A stretch of DNA of 64,000 nucleotides from Daphnia pulex (Eukaryota; Arthropoda; Branchiopoda; Diplostraca; Daphniidae). Below are positions 60,372 through 64,000 of the stretch, in pieces. The position numbers and the translations under genes were made by a program. The DNA is taken from contig NC_060024.1 of assembly GCF_021134715.1 (NCBI RefSeq), positions 11,284,001-11,348,000 of the forward strand. Direction: 5' to 3'. The first letter of the stretch is position 1, and each line of letters starts with the position of its first letter. The notes under the pieces are model-generated. The model was not told the DNA's origin, did not search any database, and worked only from the letters and a program-made list of their open reading frames with translations.

Positions 60372-63300
60372 TCAATCAGAATTGATTAAACTCGTATCTG
60401 CTGACCGTCGTCCACGCTTTGGGCTGGAAGAAGTACATTCTTCGGAAGCAAGCCTCCTTTTCTGATTTAAACTCTGGCTTTCAACGGTTCTCTTCTTCTG
60501 ACGTGCCTTTCCAATAGCCGGAACTACGTTGTCAAACTGATCTTCGCCAACGTCTTTAAGGGTTTGAAGGAGCTCTAGGTACGAAACTCCAGACCAACGA
60601 TCAACAAGAGAGCGAGCCCATCTGAGCCTTTCGAGGTCACACTTGTCACTTAAGGGAAGATTGTGTGATTCGTAGATCAGCGAGAAGGGAGATAATATGA
60701 AATTCTTGTTAGGGTTTTCATCCCACAAAAGAGGCAAGATATGATGATCGTAAATGTGGGCGCCAATTTGATCAGCTGACAAATTTTCTGAACAGACTGC
60801 TGACGGGACACCATCAGGGCCTAGAAGTTGACACTGGAATTTGCTTCTGACCGACAATCCGTACAACGGGAGAAAATTGGCTATGAAGGTTTTGATGTCC
60901 AAAGTGAAGAAATCCATTTTTGACATATCAGCGTGATTGATATAGCCATCCATAGACGAGTCTTTGATTTCGTGAATTTTTCGCAACAATTGCTGGATCC
61001 ACAACTTTGTCACATTTTCAGTAAAGAGAAGAGCATTTTTCGGACTCGTCGGGTGAACCGGAAACTCGTTTAACGAGTTGTGGAAAGTGGGATTGTAACA
61101 CAGGTTCAACATATCTTCCAACCAAGCATCTAAAGAATAAAGATATATTTTTTTTTTTAGTTTAATGTTTGCCTTATACAAAACTTCTACGAAATAAAAA
61201 AACAAACTTACTGTGCTTTTTCCGACTTTGCAACTTAGAATCATTAAAAAGAGTCGAAGATGGGTGTTCCAAATCTACATGTATAGAAGAATAAGAGCAA
61301 GCGTAACTAGAAAAATTATATTGTTGTTTACCAAGAATTCCGAAAGAATCCACGACTCGCTGAAAATCGCACGCGTATTCTCTGGAATGACGAAGAATCT
61401 GGCGGATTTCCAACATCGTAAGTACATGTTCGTACGGTAACCATAGTGGGAGATCAATCATTTCAATCATCTGAGGGGAAAACTTGATGGGTTGCATCCC
61501 CGGAGAAGGAAGACTATTTCGACTGTAAAGTCTTTTCGTAGCCATTACGAAGAATATTTGGTCGGCAACTACTCCCACTACATAGTGCCCGTCTACGTAT
61601 CCTAACAAAAACACATTACGATAGAACGCCGTACATCCAGGTTCTTCATAAGCTGCATAAAACATCTTTATATATATATAAAAAAAAAATAATAAAAATT
61701 AATTGCGCAACAGAATATTCATATTCAACTAACCGTGAAAAACTCTGCTTCGGTAGCGCATTTGAGCTGTAAAGAACCCAAATGATTGTAATGGCTTTTC
61801 ACGCAACTGACTGGCTTCACATTTTGTAGAATACGTTCGATGCTGTCTTTATTTATAGGCTAATAAAAAAATACCGGTTAATGAGATGACAGCTGGAAAA
61901 ATTTACAGTGCACTAACCAGACAAGTTTCAAAAAATATGTGTTCCGTTCTGGGTTTAGAGATGGCAGAAATTACCCGATGGCTTCCAGGAATAATGGCTT
62001 GGACACTCGATTCACCAAACTCAACCTAAATTATTGAAAAAAAAATTAGGAACAAAATAACATATTAGAACTTTTCTCGCCATACGTCTTTAAATTGAGG
62101 AAATGTCTTGAGTTGAGCTTTTATCTTTTCCAGCGCAATGTCCCCTCGAACTTTCTCTTTCAACTGAACCTGGTTTATTGAAAACATGAGCATCTCAAAT
62201 GATGCAAACTGTGTCTCACAATAGGATGGATGGCCAGCTTGTAGAAAATAGTCTTCCATTTCAAGAAGCATCTTATTTGGTACATTAAAAAGAACCAAAT
62301 GCTGGCGACCTAAAAGAATTCTCTTTTTCAGTTATTGCGTGGATGTAATAGAAATGGGAAACTTACACAAATTAAAGTCTGACAGCTTCACTTCATTTAC
62401 AGGAACTTTGTTGATTGGATCATATAATTGATCTTTGTCAACCAAAAAATGACCACTGTATGCAATCAAATAGTGATCCAGAACACCGAATACCAAACAG
62501 CAGAACTTTTCACATTTCTTACTAACTGCCGCAGCATAAAGAAAGAATCCGTCCCGATTGGTATCGAGTCTCAGAGCATATGGCTATTTCAAATACAAAA
62601 AAATATATCAAGTTAAGCATTTCAAGTTAGGGAGAAAATTTGCTTACAGCGACAAGACGAACATCTGGGTTGCTGAAATCCAGTTCGTGAAGATTAATTA
62701 TATCAGGCTTGCAATTCATCCGTTCATTCAATCCATAGAGATAATCACAATGAACATTCACAGGTGGACTCCTTGTTTTTAGACTTGTATCTTGGGGACC
62801 CATTTCCAAAGGATCAGGTTGGCTAACACTTGAAGTATTGAGTGGAGCAGCATCTTCAACATTGTTACTTTGAAAAATAATTGGAGCAGATGCTTCTACC
62901 AATCTTGAAGCAGCTGTGGGTAACTCTGCATCATCCTCATTGATACCGTTGCAAGATTCAGTGTGTGATGAAGAATGATCATCAACTGAACTACAAGCTG
63001 CAGAGGTTTTTGGTGGAGTTTCGATCACTACAGACGTGTTTGAATGGAGTGAAGACCCTCTAGACTGATTTGAAAGAGGTTCTGGTACATGAAACAGTCC
63101 AAAACTCTTCAATGCCTCAGAGGGGATAGTTGTTACAAATGATTCACCATTTTTTGAGTGTTTTTCTTTCCTACCATTTCCAACTGACAAATTCTGAGGA
63201 GATACAGAAACTAACCCAGGTGGCTTGATTTTGGTAATTTTCTTCAATTGATGCTTTTGCTTCCTTGGAATGGAACTGACTGTTGCTTTCACAGTGGAAA

Positions 63301-63619
63301 CTTTACGTGGCAATTCATTGTCATTTAATCTCTCCACCAGAACAAAACACTCCTTCATTTGGAATTTAGATTGAAGGCAAAGTGTGTCAGATAATGAAAC
63401 TTGTTTGGTGTCAGTATTCCGTTTTGGCTTAGGAGTTGAGGAGTGCTTAGGCGGAACAAACTTGTTACCCACAGGAACCTTGATCATTTCTTCTGAAACA
63501 TGATCATCCTTTTCAGAGGATTCTTGGTTATTTTTCTTGTTAAAAGATATAGAAACTTTCAGTGGCTTGTGTTGCCCCTTTAATGATCGTTTCAGATTGT
63601 GACTTACAACCTTGTTCAT
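60372..63619 (-). CDS. Unrecognised large protein with disordered N terminus, 933 aa
   Basis: Eight exons: 62648-63619, 62367-62583, 62086-62309, 61918-62025, 61734-61859, 61332-61665, 61212-61274 and 60372-61129. The phases close. The N-terminal third (first exon) is Ser/Lys-rich and low in hydrophobics. The rest looks globular, with conserved-looking blocks such as DYLYGLNERMNCKPD, CTAFYRNVFLLGYVDGHYVV and IDLPLWLPYEHVLTML. The tail is basic (KKRTVES, KRGRRS), suggesting a nuclear location. I cannot assign a family. The start at 63619 is chosen because the upstream acceptor (ccacaacag) is in phase only with a start inside this exon. An upstream ATG at 63821 opens a separate 41-codon frame. 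Confidence 0.75.
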
Positions 63620-63695
63620 TTCTTCCCTGTTGTGGAAAACAAATAATCGATTAGCATATAAACACAATCAAAACATAAATCATTTAATTAAATTA

Positions 63696-63821
63696 CTATA
63701 ATTCATTAAATGTAGAAACTCTACCATGAAAATCTGATACTTTAAAAACACATTTACCCGCGACGAAATCCAGAGAAGAACTAAACTTATTTTTGTTCTG
63801 AGAAGAAAGCGACGTTGCCAT
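63696..63821 (-). promoter_or_regulatory. Possible upstream open reading frame
   Basis: ATG at 63821 begins a 41-codon frame (MATSLSSQNKNKFSSSLDF...) that stops before the main gene. Splicing it to the main frame through the visible donors is out of phase. It may be a translated leader frame, or the true first exon if a better donor exists. Confidence 0.35.
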
Positions 63822-64000
63822 ATGTGCTTCAGTGTCTTGGCTTCATAACGCAGAAACCAGGCAAAAACGACGAAATAATTCAATTTTCTTTTACAGCGCC
63901 AGACAGCGATGTTTGGGAATCCGAAATACAAATTATGACGACAAAAAAAAAAATGTTTTAATTACTTAGCAATTCTGAAATCTTCGTCACGCTTTACAGA

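Overview
This is eukaryotic, arthropod-type DNA and looks like a branchiopod crustacean of the Daphnia kind. Supporting signs are densely packed genes, very short GT-AG introns (mostly 55-80 nt), intact spliced orthologues of animal genes, an arthropod-specific natalisin neuropeptide precursor, a secreted leucine-rich-repeat protein of the Oplophorus luciferin-monooxygenase non-catalytic-subunit type, and a REC8 meiotic cohesin gene. I built the gene models by hand from splice sites and reading phase. For every complete model the exon lengths sum to a multiple of three.

Layout. 1-2853 is a giant inverted repeat (arms at least 1,319 bp, identical wherever I compared them) built partly of divergent ~145-bp tandem units. 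It carries two head-to-head copies of a small unrecognised gene, the left one cut by the window edge. 3599-14500 holds two tandem minus-strand heme-peroxidase genes with identical exon-intron structure and matching TATA promoters. 14500-19340 is a gene-poor stretch. 19338-27600 is a plus-strand run: GTSF1-like (piRNA pathway), UTP3/SAS10 (ribosome biogenesis) and ALIX/PDCD6IP (ESCRT). 27793-35041 is a minus-strand run: FBXL20-type F-box protein, an unresolved small gene, dymeclin and natalisin. Then come COMMD4 (+), HMGXB4 (-), the secreted LRR protein (+), a divergent spectrin-repeat protein (-) and a secreted carboxylesterase (+).

48970-54700 is repeat-rich: an array of a ~16-bp motif, two fold-back or TIR elements, a G-depleted tract, and orphan exons. 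54721-57698 is REC8 (-), followed by a tRNA-Ser(AGA) and a large unrecognised nuclear-type protein (-).

Most genes are single-copy housekeeping orthologues and no operon-like cooperation is expected. Two themes stand out. The duplicated peroxidases have diverged: one copy has lost both residues that normally bond heme covalently, while a 116-bp stretch remains identical between the copies. Two genes are typically germline functions (GTSF1-like, REC8). Annotations were recognised by eye and no database search was run.
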